From: Kiritimatiellia bacterium
GTDB taxonomy: Bacteria; Verrucomicrobiota; Kiritimatiellia; CAIVKH01
Direction of reading: 5' to 3'
Length of the DNA: 64,000 nt
NCBI GenBank assembly: GCA_023953695.1
Contig: JAMLJG010000004.1
Coordinates: 107,171 to 171,170, forward strand
Shown here: positions 1 to 9,932 of the stretch, piece after piece
How positions within the stretch are numbered: position 1 is the stretch's first letter
Layout: each line of letters opens with the position of its first letter
The notes under the pieces: generated by a model
Databases searched by the model: none
Told to the model about the DNA's origin: nothing
What the model saw: the letters and a program-made list of their open reading frames with translations, nothing else
Made by a program: the position numbers and the translations under genes

Positions 1-777
1 CGGCGTCTTGATCGTTTTGCCTTCGAGGAGGGCGTAGAGGTGTTGATTGATGAGCGAGAGGTCGAGCGCTTGCGGCGTCTCGTAGTCGTAGTCGCCGAAT
101 TCATCTTTCGGGTGCATTTCGAGGTCGAAGAAATAGTGGTCAATATTGATGGCCACCAGTTCCATGCCTGCGGCATTGAGCGCCTCGCTCATTTTGATCG
201 TCGTGGTGGTCTTGCCGGACGATGAGGGACCCGCGATGATCACGATGCGCACATCGGGCAGACGTGCGATGACCTTCTCCGCGCCCTCGGCGACTTCGGC
301 GAAGTAGCGTTCGTCGCAGTCGCGGACGAGTTGGGCATATTGGCCGCGCGCGATGATACTGTTGAGTCCGTCCACCGTTTCGCAACCGTGGTCCATATTC
401 CAGCGGAGGACTTCGTAGATCTTTTTGTAGGGGATGTTGTCGGTCGCTTCGATTTTGGAGTCGCGCCCGGCGCGCTGTTGCGATCGGTTGTGGCGATAGA
501 CGATGTAGGCCTTTGCCGTGTGCACGTGGCCGTTCTTGATCAGAACTTCTTCCACGACATCCTGCACATCCTCCACGCTGGGCGTGGAGTAGGGCCCATA
601 GACCTCGACCAAGCGGCGCTCGACTTCAATGGCGAGTTCTTCGGAGAGCTTTCGATCTGTTCCGCCCACCGACGCAGCGGCTTTGAAAATGGCGGTGGCG
701 ATCCGGTCTCGATCAAATGCCACAATGTTTCCGTCGCGCTTGACGATTCGCTCAATCGGGCTGCCCTTGGTGGTCAT
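1..777 (-). CDS. ATP-cone / P-loop nucleoside (uridine-type) kinase, 3' end outside window
   Basis: The visible 259 residues begin with an ATP-cone-like domain (about residues 5-95; RIVKRDGNIVAFDRDRIA, SVEDVQDVVE). A kinase domain follows, with a Walker A loop GPSSSGKTTT near residue 185 and a uridine-kinase-like NIDHYF/DYDYETPQALD segment. ATP-cones sense nucleotides in ribonucleotide reductases, and fusion to a uridine/phosphoribulokinase-type kinase is a known but uncommon arrangement. The role is therefore probably phosphorylation of a nucleoside with nucleotide feedback. ATG 777 is preferred because AGGAG lies 9 nt upstream; an ATG at 783 would leave only 3 nt. The stop codon lies beyond base 1. 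The exact substrate is inferred, not seen. Confidence 0.8.
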   Translation of the reverse strand, partial: MTTKGSPIERIVKRDGNIVAFDRDRIATAIFKAAASVGGTDRKLSEELAIEVERRLVEVYGPYSTPSVEDVQDVVEEVLIKNGHVHTAKAYIVYRHNRSQQRAGRDSKIEATDNIPYKKIYEVLRWNMDHGCETVDGLNSIIARGQYAQLVRDCDERYFAEVAEGAEKVIARLPDVRIVIIAGPSSSGKTTTTIKMSEALNAAGMELVAINIDHYFFDLEMHPKDEFGDYDYETPQALDLSLINQHLYALLEGKTIKTP

Positions 778-849
778 ACGCATCTTCTCCTGTTGGGGCG
801 CCGCCATCAGACGGAACCCGCCTGTTTGCACAGAGATACGGTAGCGAAA

Positions 850-865
850 TGCGTTGCGCAACGCA
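850..865. promoter_or_regulatory. 16-bp perfect palindrome upstream of the nucleoside kinase
   Basis: TGCGTTGCGCAACGCA reads identically on both strands. It lies 73 bp before the kinase start, in the 149-bp gap between two minus-strand genes. A dyad of this size could be an operator for a dimeric repressor, or a transcript hairpin downstream of the ABC permease gene. No T-run follows it, so I do not call it a terminator. Confidence 0.35.
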
Positions 866-926
866 ACCTCGGAAAGTCGGAATCGTTTGCGAGGGGGGGG
901 AGGCCGATGGGGTGGGCGCGCTCGGG

Positions 927-2633
927 TCAGATGCGGAAGAGCGCGCCGAGCTTCCTGCCGAGGAGGAGGCTGGCGCCGACGATGGTGACGGCGAGGAATG
1001 CCATTGCCCAGACGCCGAGCGCGGAGGCGAGGTATTGGCCGAGTCCGATGAGTTGGAAGAGTTCGTAGATGGCTTTGGTGATGGGATAGTAGTCGGTGCG
1101 TTGAGCGAGCATGATGCTGTCGGAGACTTCGAGCATGCTGAAGGAGAAGGCGAGCAATGCGCCAGCGATGAGGTTGGCGCTGATGAGCGGCACTGTGATG
1201 CGGCGGAGACGGGTTAGAAAACCCGCGCCGAGGTTAGCTGCGGCTTCTTCGAGCGCGACGGACGTTTGCTGCAGACCTGCCACCGCCGATCGCACCATGT
1301 AGGGCAGGCGGCGCATGCTGTAGGCGATGACGAGGAAGAGCGTGGGGTTGGCTCGGACATCGAGGAGATTTTTCCAGAAGTCGCTGTTCTTCACCCAATC
1401 CATGTTGCTCGCGTGGGCGCTGATGGCGAGGTAGCCGAAGGCGAGCACGAGGCCCGGCACGGCGAGCGGGAGCATGGCGAGCGCGTCGAGCACGCCGCGT
1501 CCGCGAATGTCGGAGCGGACCACAACGAAGGCGATGGCGATGCCGAGCGCGGCATTGAAGGCGACGGCGAGCGCGGAATAGAAGAGGCTATTGCGGATGC
1601 TGCCGATCGTCATTTCATGGCCGAGCGCTTCGGCGTAGTTGTCGAGCGTGAAGTGTTGAGGAAGGATGGATTGATACCAACTGCCGGGCGTCGCGAAGCT
1701 GGTGGCGAGGACGCCGAGGTGCGGGGTCATGGCGACGAAAATGACCGCGAGAAAGGGCAGGGCGACAAGGAAGCCGCGCCAGCCGCGCACCGGTCGCGCG
1801 ACGGTTGCGACGGTGGCCTTGCCTTGCATCGCGTGAGCCTGGCGTCCGAGTGTGAGTTTGCCCGCGGTGTAGAGCAGGGCGCTGGAGACGAGCATCACAA
1901 AGACGAGGGCATAAGGGAATGGATTGGCGCCGATTTCTTTCAGCGCATCGAACACCTGGACCGGGGCGCATCGGGTGTAGTTCAGGATGAGCGGCGTGCC
2001 CAGTTCCGTGAAGCTCCAGATGAAGACGAGTGTGCCGCCCGCGAAGAGGCCGGGCATCATCAGCGGCAGCGTGATGCGGCGAAACTTGGTGAATCCCTTG
2101 CACCCGAGATTGGCGGCCGCCTCCTCCATTGCCGGATCCACATTCGCGAGCGCGGCGCTCGCGTTGAGGTACATGATCGGATAGAGGCCCAGCGCCTGCA
2201 GCACAATGACGCCGCCGTATTGCATCTGGCCGAGCCAGTCCACCGGGCCGATGCCGAGGAGTGTGTTGAGGCCCCCATACGGTCCGAGGACTTGTTGAAA
2301 GCCGATTGCGCCGACGAAGGGGGGGAGCACCATGGGGACGAGTATCAGGCTGCCGATCCATCTTTTGCCGGGAAAGTCGTAGCGGTTGGTGAGCCATGCC
2401 AGTGGCAGGGCGATCAGGATGACAAGCGCCGTGGTGCCGAGCGCGATCCGAAAGCTGTTGAAGAGCCCTTCCGCATAGATGGGATTCTGAAAGACTCCGA
2501 TGAGATAGCGGAGCGTGAAGTGGCCGCTGTCGGAGAAGCCGCCGCGAATGACGATGCCGAGCGGCGCGAGAAAGAAGGCCGCGAAGAGGAGCGAGACGAC
2601 GGCGAAAATTATGCGCGAGAGGCCGCGATTCAT
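927..2633 (-). CDS. ABC transporter permease, two fused permease domains (Fe(III)/thiamine-type importer)
   Basis: 568 residues with about 12 membrane segments. The two halves are homologous, and each carries the EAA loop that contacts the ATPase: EEAAANLGCKGFTKFRRI in the first half and EEAAANLGAGFLTRLRRI in the second. This duplicated layout is typical of FbpB/SfuB-like permeases for ferric iron (also thiamine and 2-aminoethylphosphonate). The start ATG overlaps the stop of the binding-protein gene (ATGA), so the two are translationally coupled. It is the last gene of the operon ATPase, binding protein, permease. The substrate is inferred from family only. Confidence 0.88.
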   Translation of the reverse strand: MNRGLSRIIFAVVSLLFAAFFLAPLGIVIRGGFSDSGHFTLRYLIGVFQNPIYAEGLFNSFRIALGTTALVILIALPLAWLTNRYDFPGKRWIGSLILVPMVLPPFVGAIGFQQVLGPYGGLNTLLGIGPVDWLGQMQYGGVIVLQALGLYPIMYLNASAALANVDPAMEEAAANLGCKGFTKFRRITLPLMMPGLFAGGTLVFIWSFTELGTPLILNYTRCAPVQVFDALKEIGANPFPYALVFVMLVSSALLYTAGKLTLGRQAHAMQGKATVATVARPVRGWRGFLVALPFLAVIFVAMTPHLGVLATSFATPGSWYQSILPQHFTLDNYAEALGHEMTIGSIRNSLFYSALAVAFNAALGIAIAFVVVRSDIRGRGVLDALAMLPLAVPGLVLAFGYLAISAHASNMDWVKNSDFWKNLLDVRANPTLFLVIAYSMRRLPYMVRSAVAGLQQTSVALEEAAANLGAGFLTRLRRITVPLISANLIAGALLAFSFSMLEVSDSIMLAQRTDYYPITKAIYELFQLIGLGQYLASALGVWAMAFLAVTIVGASLLLGRKLGALFRI

Positions 2634-4453
2634 GGCGAAGGTTCTCCGGTGCGGAGCGCGGCGAGGGCCCGCGCGTAGTTGGCTCGATAGAACCGCGTCC
2701 AGTCGCGGAGGTATTCGAGTCGGTTGACCGTGCGCGCGATGCGCGGTGCGGAGCGCCATGTGACCGGCTCGGGTTGCGTGGGCAATTCTCTCACAATGCC
2801 GAGCGCTCTTTCTCGCGCGGCGGAATCGCTCTCTGCGTTGGCTGCCGTCCAAACGCGCTGCAGCTCGCGGGACGCATCGAGGCACATGGCTCGAATCAAA
2901 TCGCTGTGCACAGTGAAGAAGGCGGCGGTCCAGCGCGGGCGATAGGTGAAGCGTTTGTTGACGCTGTAGGGGTTGATTTGCGGATCGGCGAGGTTGTCCA
3001 TCGCATAGCGGAGGTGCTGTTCGTGCTGCGCTTGGATGGAGGGATCCGACGAGGGGAAGAATGAGCGGCGGATGGGGATTCTGCGCAGGGCATATTTGAT
3101 CGGGCCGCCCGGCGAGCCGGGACGATAGGTCCAGAGCTTCTGTCCGTCGTCGGTCAGGACAAACTCGATGAAGCGGATGGCCAGGTCGCGATGCGGTGCG
3201 CCGCGCAGCAGGCTGATGGGATCGCTACTTGCGCTGGAGCCACCTTCTGGTGTGACAAAACTCATGCGCTCGCGGCCGTTTTCGTCGAGCGCGTTTTGCG
3301 CTTGGAATCGGCTATAGAAATCAATCGCGATCCCGGCTGCGGCTGCGCCTGCGCTGACATCAATGGGGACGCGGCTCGCCGCATCGGTGAAATAGCGCGC
3401 ATTGGCGCCGATTTGCTGCACGAGCCAGAGCCCATCGCGCCAACCGCGTTCCAGCGCCGTTTGATACGCCGCGGGAACGGCAGCGGGCAATTCGCCGGGA
3501 GGCAGTTTTGCGGTGGCGATGGCTTCTTCGTGGCGCGCGATGTCGGCGTCGCTAAAGCCTGCGGCGCGGATGGCGTTGTAGCACTGCTGGTGAATAATCA
3601 ACTCGAACGCTTTGGCGATGCTTCCGCTCTTGGTGGGATCGGCGACCCCGAGTTGGCGGGCGTAGCGCGGGTCGGCGAGGTCTTCCCATCGCTGTGGGGC
3701 GGTCTGAATGCCGAGGTCGCGCAGGCGATCGCTATTGAAGCAGATGCCGAACGTGCTCACGGCAGTGCCGAAGAATGTGTCGCTGCGCCAGCGCTCGCCG
3801 CCGAGAGTGGCGGGGAGCATTTCGCGGCCCTGCGCATCGGTGAAGAGACCCGCGGGCGGCGCATCGGGTGGCCAGGGCGCGACGGTGAGGCCCTCGCCGA
3901 ACGCTTTGAGGTGGTCGTATGCGCCGCCGCCCATCAGGAGATCAATTTGCGCGCTGAACTGCGTTGGGTCGTCGGTGGTGCGGAATTGTTGGTAGAGGTT
4001 ACGCAGTGATTCCCAGCGGGCCATTTCGCGTTCAATCCGGCGCTCAGATTCTTCCGCCGTCTCGCCCTTGCGCGGCGCGAGGGGGGGCGGGCGCTGCGTG
4101 TCGAAGCGGGGATTGGTCAGCGCCTCGCCAGCGCCCGAGAGCCACGTGTGGCCGAGTCCGGTCCACCAGCCGCGCGCGGCGGCGATATAGGATGCGCTCA
4201 AGTAGCGGTTGATTTCCGATGCGCCGCCAATGGCGCGCCAGTCAATCTTGACCGGTGTTCCGAATCGCTCCTCGTGCCACTTGGAAAATGCGTGAGAGAA
4301 CTCGAATCGAATCGCCTCGTTGTGGGGGCTGACGATGATCAGCACGGGGTCGCCGGGTTGCCAGTTGGATTGTTCGGCGGGAGGGCGCAGTGCGAAGGGC
4401 AGTGCGATCACGGCGGCGGCGGCGAAAAGGATGGCGAAGTTGCGCTTCTTCAT
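2630..4453 (-). CDS. Extracellular solute-binding protein of the ABC importer
   Basis: 607 residues. MKKRNFAILFAAAAVIALPFA is an N-terminal hydrophobic signal or anchor, with no lipobox Cys, so the protein is secreted or membrane-tethered. The body resembles the FbpA/AfuA (COG1840) class: IVSPHNEAIRFEFSHAFSKW opens the fold and LGVADPTKSGS is a typical ligand-loop segment. Those proteins are usually about 340 residues, so this one has a large C-terminal extension. The start was chosen at the Lys-rich signal; the frame is open 25 codons further upstream. It lies 11 nt after the ATPase gene and overlaps the permease by 4 nt. Ferric iron is the likely ligand by family, unproven. Confidence 0.83.
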   Translation of the reverse strand: MKKRNFAILFAAAAVIALPFALRPPAEQSNWQPGDPVLIIVSPHNEAIRFEFSHAFSKWHEERFGTPVKIDWRAIGGASEINRYLSASYIAAARGWWTGLGHTWLSGAGEALTNPRFDTQRPPPLAPRKGETAEESERRIEREMARWESLRNLYQQFRTTDDPTQFSAQIDLLMGGGAYDHLKAFGEGLTVAPWPPDAPPAGLFTDAQGREMLPATLGGERWRSDTFFGTAVSTFGICFNSDRLRDLGIQTAPQRWEDLADPRYARQLGVADPTKSGSIAKAFELIIHQQCYNAIRAAGFSDADIARHEEAIATAKLPPGELPAAVPAAYQTALERGWRDGLWLVQQIGANARYFTDAASRVPIDVSAGAAAAGIAIDFYSRFQAQNALDENGRERMSFVTPEGGSSASSDPISLLRGAPHRDLAIRFIEFVLTDDGQKLWTYRPGSPGGPIKYALRRIPIRRSFFPSSDPSIQAQHEQHLRYAMDNLADPQINPYSVNKRFTYRPRWTAAFFTVHSDLIRAMCLDASRELQRVWTAANAESDSAARERALGIVRELPTQPEPVTWRSAPRIARTVNRLEYLRDWTRFYRANYARALAALRTGEPSP

Positions 4454-4464
4454 GGCGGGCGCGA

Positions 4465-5556
4465 TCAGCTCGCCAGCAGCACCGCGTTGGCGGGGCGGAA
4501 CCAGAGCTGTACTTCCTTCGCTTCGCACTCGTGCCCGATGAGCTTGGGGTTCAACTCGAAGGCCTTGAGCGCGAGGGGCGAACCGTTTGCTGTGGGGAGC
4601 GCGATGTGGTGCTGCGCGATCTCGCCCAGATAGAGCGTGTCCCGAAGCTGACCGCGCAGGACATTGGTCGGGTCTTTGGGTTCGGTTCCGACATGGATGA
4701 CTTCGGGGCGGAGCGAGAGCGTGACGGCTTGATTCTGCGCGAGCGGTTCGGCGGGGAGGGCGGTGCTTGCAATGGCGCCCACAGCGGTTTCGACGATGGC
4801 CGTTCCGTTGGAAGCGGAGCGGATGCGCCCTTCAATGAAGTTGGTTTCGCCGATGAAGTTGGCGACAAAGCGCGAGGTGGGTTTGCGATAGATCTCTTGG
4901 GGCGATCCGCATTGTTGAATGACACCCCGGTCGAGGATGGCCATTCGGTCGGCGATCGCGAGCGCTTCCTTCTGGTCGTGTGTGACGTAGATGGCCGTGA
5001 GGCCCGCGTGTTTGCAGATGCGGCGGATTTCCGCACGCATATCGTGGCGCAATTTGGCATCCAGATTGGAAAGCGGTTCATCGAGAAGGATGCACTGCGG
5101 GCGAATGACGAGTGCGCGCGCGAGGGCGACGCGCTGTTGCTGGCCGCCCGAGAGCTCGTTGGGCTTGGCCGCAGCGCGGTCGGCCATTTGAACCATCGCG
5201 AGCGCCTCGGCGACGCGCTGCTGGATTTCCGCGCGCGTGCATTTGCGCAATTCAAGGCCGAATGCGACGTTTTGCGCGACGGTCATGTGGGGCCAAAGCG
5301 CGTAGCTTTGGAAGACCATGCCCGTATCGCGCTCGTCCGGCGCGAGATGGGTGACATCGCGGTCGCCGATGTGGATGGAGCCCTCCTCTGGGGTGTAGAA
5401 CCCAGCGATGGATCGGAGGAGTGTGGTTTTTCCGCAGCCACTTGGGCCGAGCAGGAAGAAGAGCTCTCCGGGCTCGATGTCGAGCGAGATCCGGTTGACT
5501 GCGGTGATGGAACCGAAACGCTTGGTTACTTCTTTGAGACGAATCGCTACTGGCAT
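4465..5556 (-). CDS. ABC transporter ATP-binding protein (Fe(III)/spermidine-type)
   Basis: 363 residues with a complete ATPase: Walker A GPSGCGKTT, Q-loop in GMVFQSYALWPH, signature LSGGQQQRVALARAL, Walker B CILLDEPLSNLDAKLR and H-loop VTHDQKEAL. A C-terminal TOBE-like regulatory domain (about residues 240-363) follows, as in FbpC/PotA ATPases. It powers the downstream permease from the cytoplasmic side. ATG 5556 has GGAG 7 nt upstream and was chosen over an in-frame GTG at 5562. It is first in the operon, 93 bp downstream of trmB on the same strand. Confidence 0.92.
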   Translation of the reverse strand: MPVAIRLKEVTKRFGSITAVNRISLDIEPGELFFLLGPSGCGKTTLLRSIAGFYTPEEGSIHIGDRDVTHLAPDERDTGMVFQSYALWPHMTVAQNVAFGLELRKCTRAEIQQRVAEALAMVQMADRAAAKPNELSGGQQQRVALARALVIRPQCILLDEPLSNLDAKLRHDMRAEIRRICKHAGLTAIYVTHDQKEALAIADRMAILDRGVIQQCGSPQEIYRKPTSRFVANFIGETNFIEGRIRSASNGTAIVETAVGAIASTALPAEPLAQNQAVTLSLRPEVIHVGTEPKDPTNVLRGQLRDTLYLGEIAQHHIALPTANGSPLALKAFELNPKLIGHECEAKEVQLWFRPANAVLLAS

Positions 5557-5649
5557 AGGCACGCTCCACGGCGAATGGATGGAGCGTGGCTGGAATGCGA
5601 AGGTGGGTCAAGAATCAGTCGTCGCCATCTGCTGATTTGTGCCGTTTTC

Positions 5650-6282
5650 TCAGATCGTTGCGTTTGGAAGTTGGGTGGAGGGTGCGCCGTCCTTCTTTTG
5701 GAGAGAGAGGCGGCCGATGGGAGATTTGCCTTCATACCAAAGTTCGAAATCAGTGCGCTCCTCTGGAGTGGGTTGGAACGGCTCGATTTCGGTGAAGCGA
5801 TTGTCGCCGCGCAGAATGCCGCAGATTTCCTGAAAATATTCCTGGTGATCCGTGGCGATGTGGACGATGCCGCCGGGTTGCAGTGTTCGGTGGAGGGCGT
5901 CAATGAAGCGCGGATTGAAGATTCGATTGGTGTGGTGCCGTTTCTTGGGCCACGGGTCGGGGAAGAAGATGTAATAGGTGCGGATGGACGCGGTCGGCAT
6001 CAGGTAGGCCACGGCGTAATAGCCCTCGATGCGGAGGAGGCGGATGTTGTCGAGCCCGTGTCGGCGCGCGCGGTTGTCTATCTTGCGGATGCGGCGCAGC
6101 ATGCGATCAATTCCGAGGAAGTTCACGTCGGGATGCGTTCGCGCCCGCTCCAGCAGGAATCGGCCCTTGCCGCAGCCGAGGTCCACCTCAATGGGCTGGG
6201 GGCGCGAGAAGAATGGGGCCAATGGCAGGGGGTTGAGCCAATCGGTCGGAACGATTCGAGTGCTGGCGATTTGCGGTTGCAT
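5650..6282 (-). CDS. trmB: tRNA (guanine-N7-)-methyltransferase
   Basis: 210 residues, the family's usual size. It carries the SAM-binding loop EVDLGCGKGRFLLE and the TrmB hallmark PDPWPKKRHHTNRIF, followed by a C-terminal segment ending in FELWYEGKSPIGRLSL. The enzyme makes m7G46 in tRNA. The frame is open to a GTG at 6345, but ATG 6282 gives a normal family N-terminus. Neither start has an obvious Shine-Dalgarno sequence. It is divergent from pyrG, with a shared 122-bp gap. Confidence 0.93.
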   Translation of the reverse strand: MQPQIASTRIVPTDWLNPLPLAPFFSRPQPIEVDLGCGKGRFLLERARTHPDVNFLGIDRMLRRIRKIDNRARRHGLDNIRLLRIEGYYAVAYLMPTASIRTYYIFFPDPWPKKRHHTNRIFNPRFIDALHRTLQPGGIVHIATDHQEYFQEICGILRGDNRFTEIEPFQPTPEERTDFELWYEGKSPIGRLSLQKKDGAPSTQLPNATI

Positions 6283-6332
6283 GGAGCGGGGAGAATAGCG
6301 GGGCGCGCGCAGAATGCCAAAAACTGAATTAA

Positions 6333-8024
<1,692 letters not shown>

Positions 8025-8097
8025 ATATTCACGCGATTCAATTTGAGTGCTGGACGTTGCGTTCGTCGCTGAATAGCATGCATCCGGAGGGTTGCGT

Positions 8098-8724
8098 ATG
8101 AGTGCTTCAGCAAATTCGTTAGTAGCCGCAATCGTATCGCCGCAGCCGGATGTAGCGCAGGCATTTATTGAGAGACTGTCCGGTGCGGGTGCGAAGAACG
8201 GGTTGGTGGATCTCAGCCATCAAATGCATGTGGTGGTGGAGATCCCCGCCGCAGAACCGGAGGAAACCTTTGTCGCGCAGGTCAAGAGCGCAGATTTTTC
8301 TGTCATGCTTCTTCGATTTGTGGACGAGGCAACGCTGAACGTGGCGCGCGCCATGTTGCGTATGCTTCCGGCATCCGTACAGGGGCGCATTCACTTCGTC
8401 CTCGCCCGGGAACCGGGCGAGCTGGAGTTCAAGCTGAGCTGCCCGCAGTGCGGCCAAAAGTTGATGATCAAGGACGCGTTGGCGTTTCGGCGAACCCAGT
8501 GTCCGCGCTGCAAGCACCCGTTCACCATTCCCGGTCAGACCGATCTCGTTCGGCGTGAGTTGTTGATTCCCGCCAATCACAACATCGGTCGCGTTGATCT
8601 TGGGGACCAAGAGTCCTGCCTCAATGCCCTGCGCAACGCCTACCGCCAGGCGGGGGGTGCGCGTCCGGAGGAGAAGAGCACAACCATGCGGTTGGACGAT
8701 CTGCTTCCCGGCGACGTCGGTTGA
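8098..8724 (+). CDS. Hypothetical protein with a zinc ribbon
   Basis: 208 residues, not recognised as a named family. Residues 1-110 look like an alpha/beta domain (AAIVSPQPDVAQAFIERL, VVVEIP, FSVMLLRFVDEATLN, IHFVLARE). They are followed by a four-cysteine ribbon, CPQCGQKLMI then CPRCKHPF about 20 residues on. The C-terminus ends RLDDLLPGDVG. There is no signal peptide or membrane segment. ATG 8098 has GGAGGG 7 nt upstream. It sits between pyrG and carA on the same strand, but nothing in the sequence links it to pyrimidine synthesis. Confidence 0.8.
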   Translation: MSASANSLVAAIVSPQPDVAQAFIERLSGAGAKNGLVDLSHQMHVVVEIPAAEPEETFVAQVKSADFSVMLLRFVDEATLNVARAMLRMLPASVQGRIHFVLAREPGELEFKLSCPQCGQKLMIKDALAFRRTQCPRCKHPFTIPGQTDLVRRELLIPANHNIGRVDLGDQESCLNALRNAYRQAGGARPEEKSTTMRLDDLLPGDVG

Positions 8725-8791
8725 GCGATCCAATTCTTTTTGGTATCTCGCTTGCAATCGGAGGGCACATTCGCTTTTCTCTCCGTTCGAG

Positions 8792-9874
8792 ATGAAAGCA
8801 CTGATCGCATTGGAAGATGGCGCCGTATTTGAGGGCCGCTCGTTTGTCGGCCCCGGCGAGACGCAGGGAGAACTCGTCTTCAACACGGCGATGACTGGCT
8901 ATCAGGAGATCCTCACGGATCCCTCCTACAACGGCCAGATTGTCACACTCACGTATCCCCTGATTGGCAACTACGGTCTTAACGCCGAAGACGTCGAATC
9001 GGATCGGCCCTTCGTGAAGGGGTTGATTATTGGCGAATGCAGCCGGATTGCCAGCAATTGGCGCAGCACAGAAACACTCCCCGACTATTTGAAAGCCAAT
9101 GGCATCCTCGGTATTGATCGCGTGGATTGCCGCGCGATTACGCTGCACATTCGCTCGAAGGGGGCGATGCGGTGTGTGATCTCCACAGAGGAACTCGATT
9201 CCAAGCGCCTCGTGCAGCGCGCGAAGGAGTCGCCCGGCCTCATCGGTCGCGATCTGGTGACGGAAGTCAGCACGAAGACGCCGTATATTTTCGAAGGCTC
9301 TGAAAAGGGCTCGCGCAAAATCGCGGTCTTGGATTGCGGCATCAAAACGAATCAGTTGCGATTGCTCCGCGAGCACGATTGCCAACTCCACGTGTTCCCG
9401 AACACCCTGAAGGCGGACGAGCTGTTGGCCTTGAAGCCGGATGGATTTTTCCTCTCGAACGGCCCCGGCGATCCGGAGGCTCTCCCGCATCTGGTGGCCG
9501 AGCTTCGCAAGGTTATTTCGACGGGATTGCCGACGTTTGGCATCTGCTTCGGGCACCAACTGCTGGCTTTGGCGTTGGGCGGCAAGACGTTCAAAATGAA
9601 GTTTGGCCATCGCGGCGGAAACCAGCCGGTCATCGAACTGGCCACGGGCCGCGTGGACATCACCTCGCAAAACCACGGTTTCGCAGTGGATATTGACAGC
9701 TTGCCGAGCGAAGTGGAGACGACACATCTCAATCTCAATGACCGCACCTCGGAAGGCCAGCGTCACAAGAAGTTGCCGATCGTCTCGGTTCAATATCATC
9801 CCGAAGCCGCGCCGGGTCCGACCGATGCCATGCGCCTGTTCGACCAGTTCGTCGAAATGGTGGACAAGGCCTAA
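8792..9874 (+). CDS. carA: Carbamoyl-phosphate synthase small (glutaminase) subunit
   Basis: 360 residues. The N-terminal CarA-specific domain includes FNTAMTGYQEILTDPSY and YGLN. The C-terminal class I glutaminase has its nucleophile Cys at about residue 252 (FGICFGHQLLALALGGK), preceded by LSNGPGDPEALP, and the His/Glu motif is VQYHPEAAPGP. It releases ammonia from glutamine for the large subunit, feeding pyrimidine and arginine synthesis. carB is not in this window. The frame is open well upstream, but ATG 8792 is the conserved start (MKALIALEDGAVFEG). The gene converges on dnaG. Confidence 0.97.
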   Translation: MKALIALEDGAVFEGRSFVGPGETQGELVFNTAMTGYQEILTDPSYNGQIVTLTYPLIGNYGLNAEDVESDRPFVKGLIIGECSRIASNWRSTETLPDYLKANGILGIDRVDCRAITLHIRSKGAMRCVISTEELDSKRLVQRAKESPGLIGRDLVTEVSTKTPYIFEGSEKGSRKIAVLDCGIKTNQLRLLREHDCQLHVFPNTLKADELLALKPDGFFLSNGPGDPEALPHLVAELRKVISTGLPTFGICFGHQLLALALGGKTFKMKFGHRGGNQPVIELATGRVDITSQNHGFAVDIDSLPSEVETTHLNLNDRTSEGQRHKKLPIVSVQYHPEAAPGPTDAMRLFDQFVEMVDKA

Positions 9875-9932
9875 CGAGTCGGCGCGCGCCAAGAAATCGG
9901 GCCGCATTCGGAGCTCCATCGCACGGTGGAGG

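Noticed and set aside
1266..2678. 470-residue plus-strand frame opposite the ABC permease
   Set aside because: It is Glu/Asp/His/Arg-rich low-complexity translation with no motifs, antisense to a permease with clear EAA loops. GC-rich DNA gives such shadows.
4390..6327. 645-residue plus-strand frame spanning opposite the ABC ATPase and trmB
   Set aside because: It crosses two well-recognised genes and an intergenic gap with no domain of its own.
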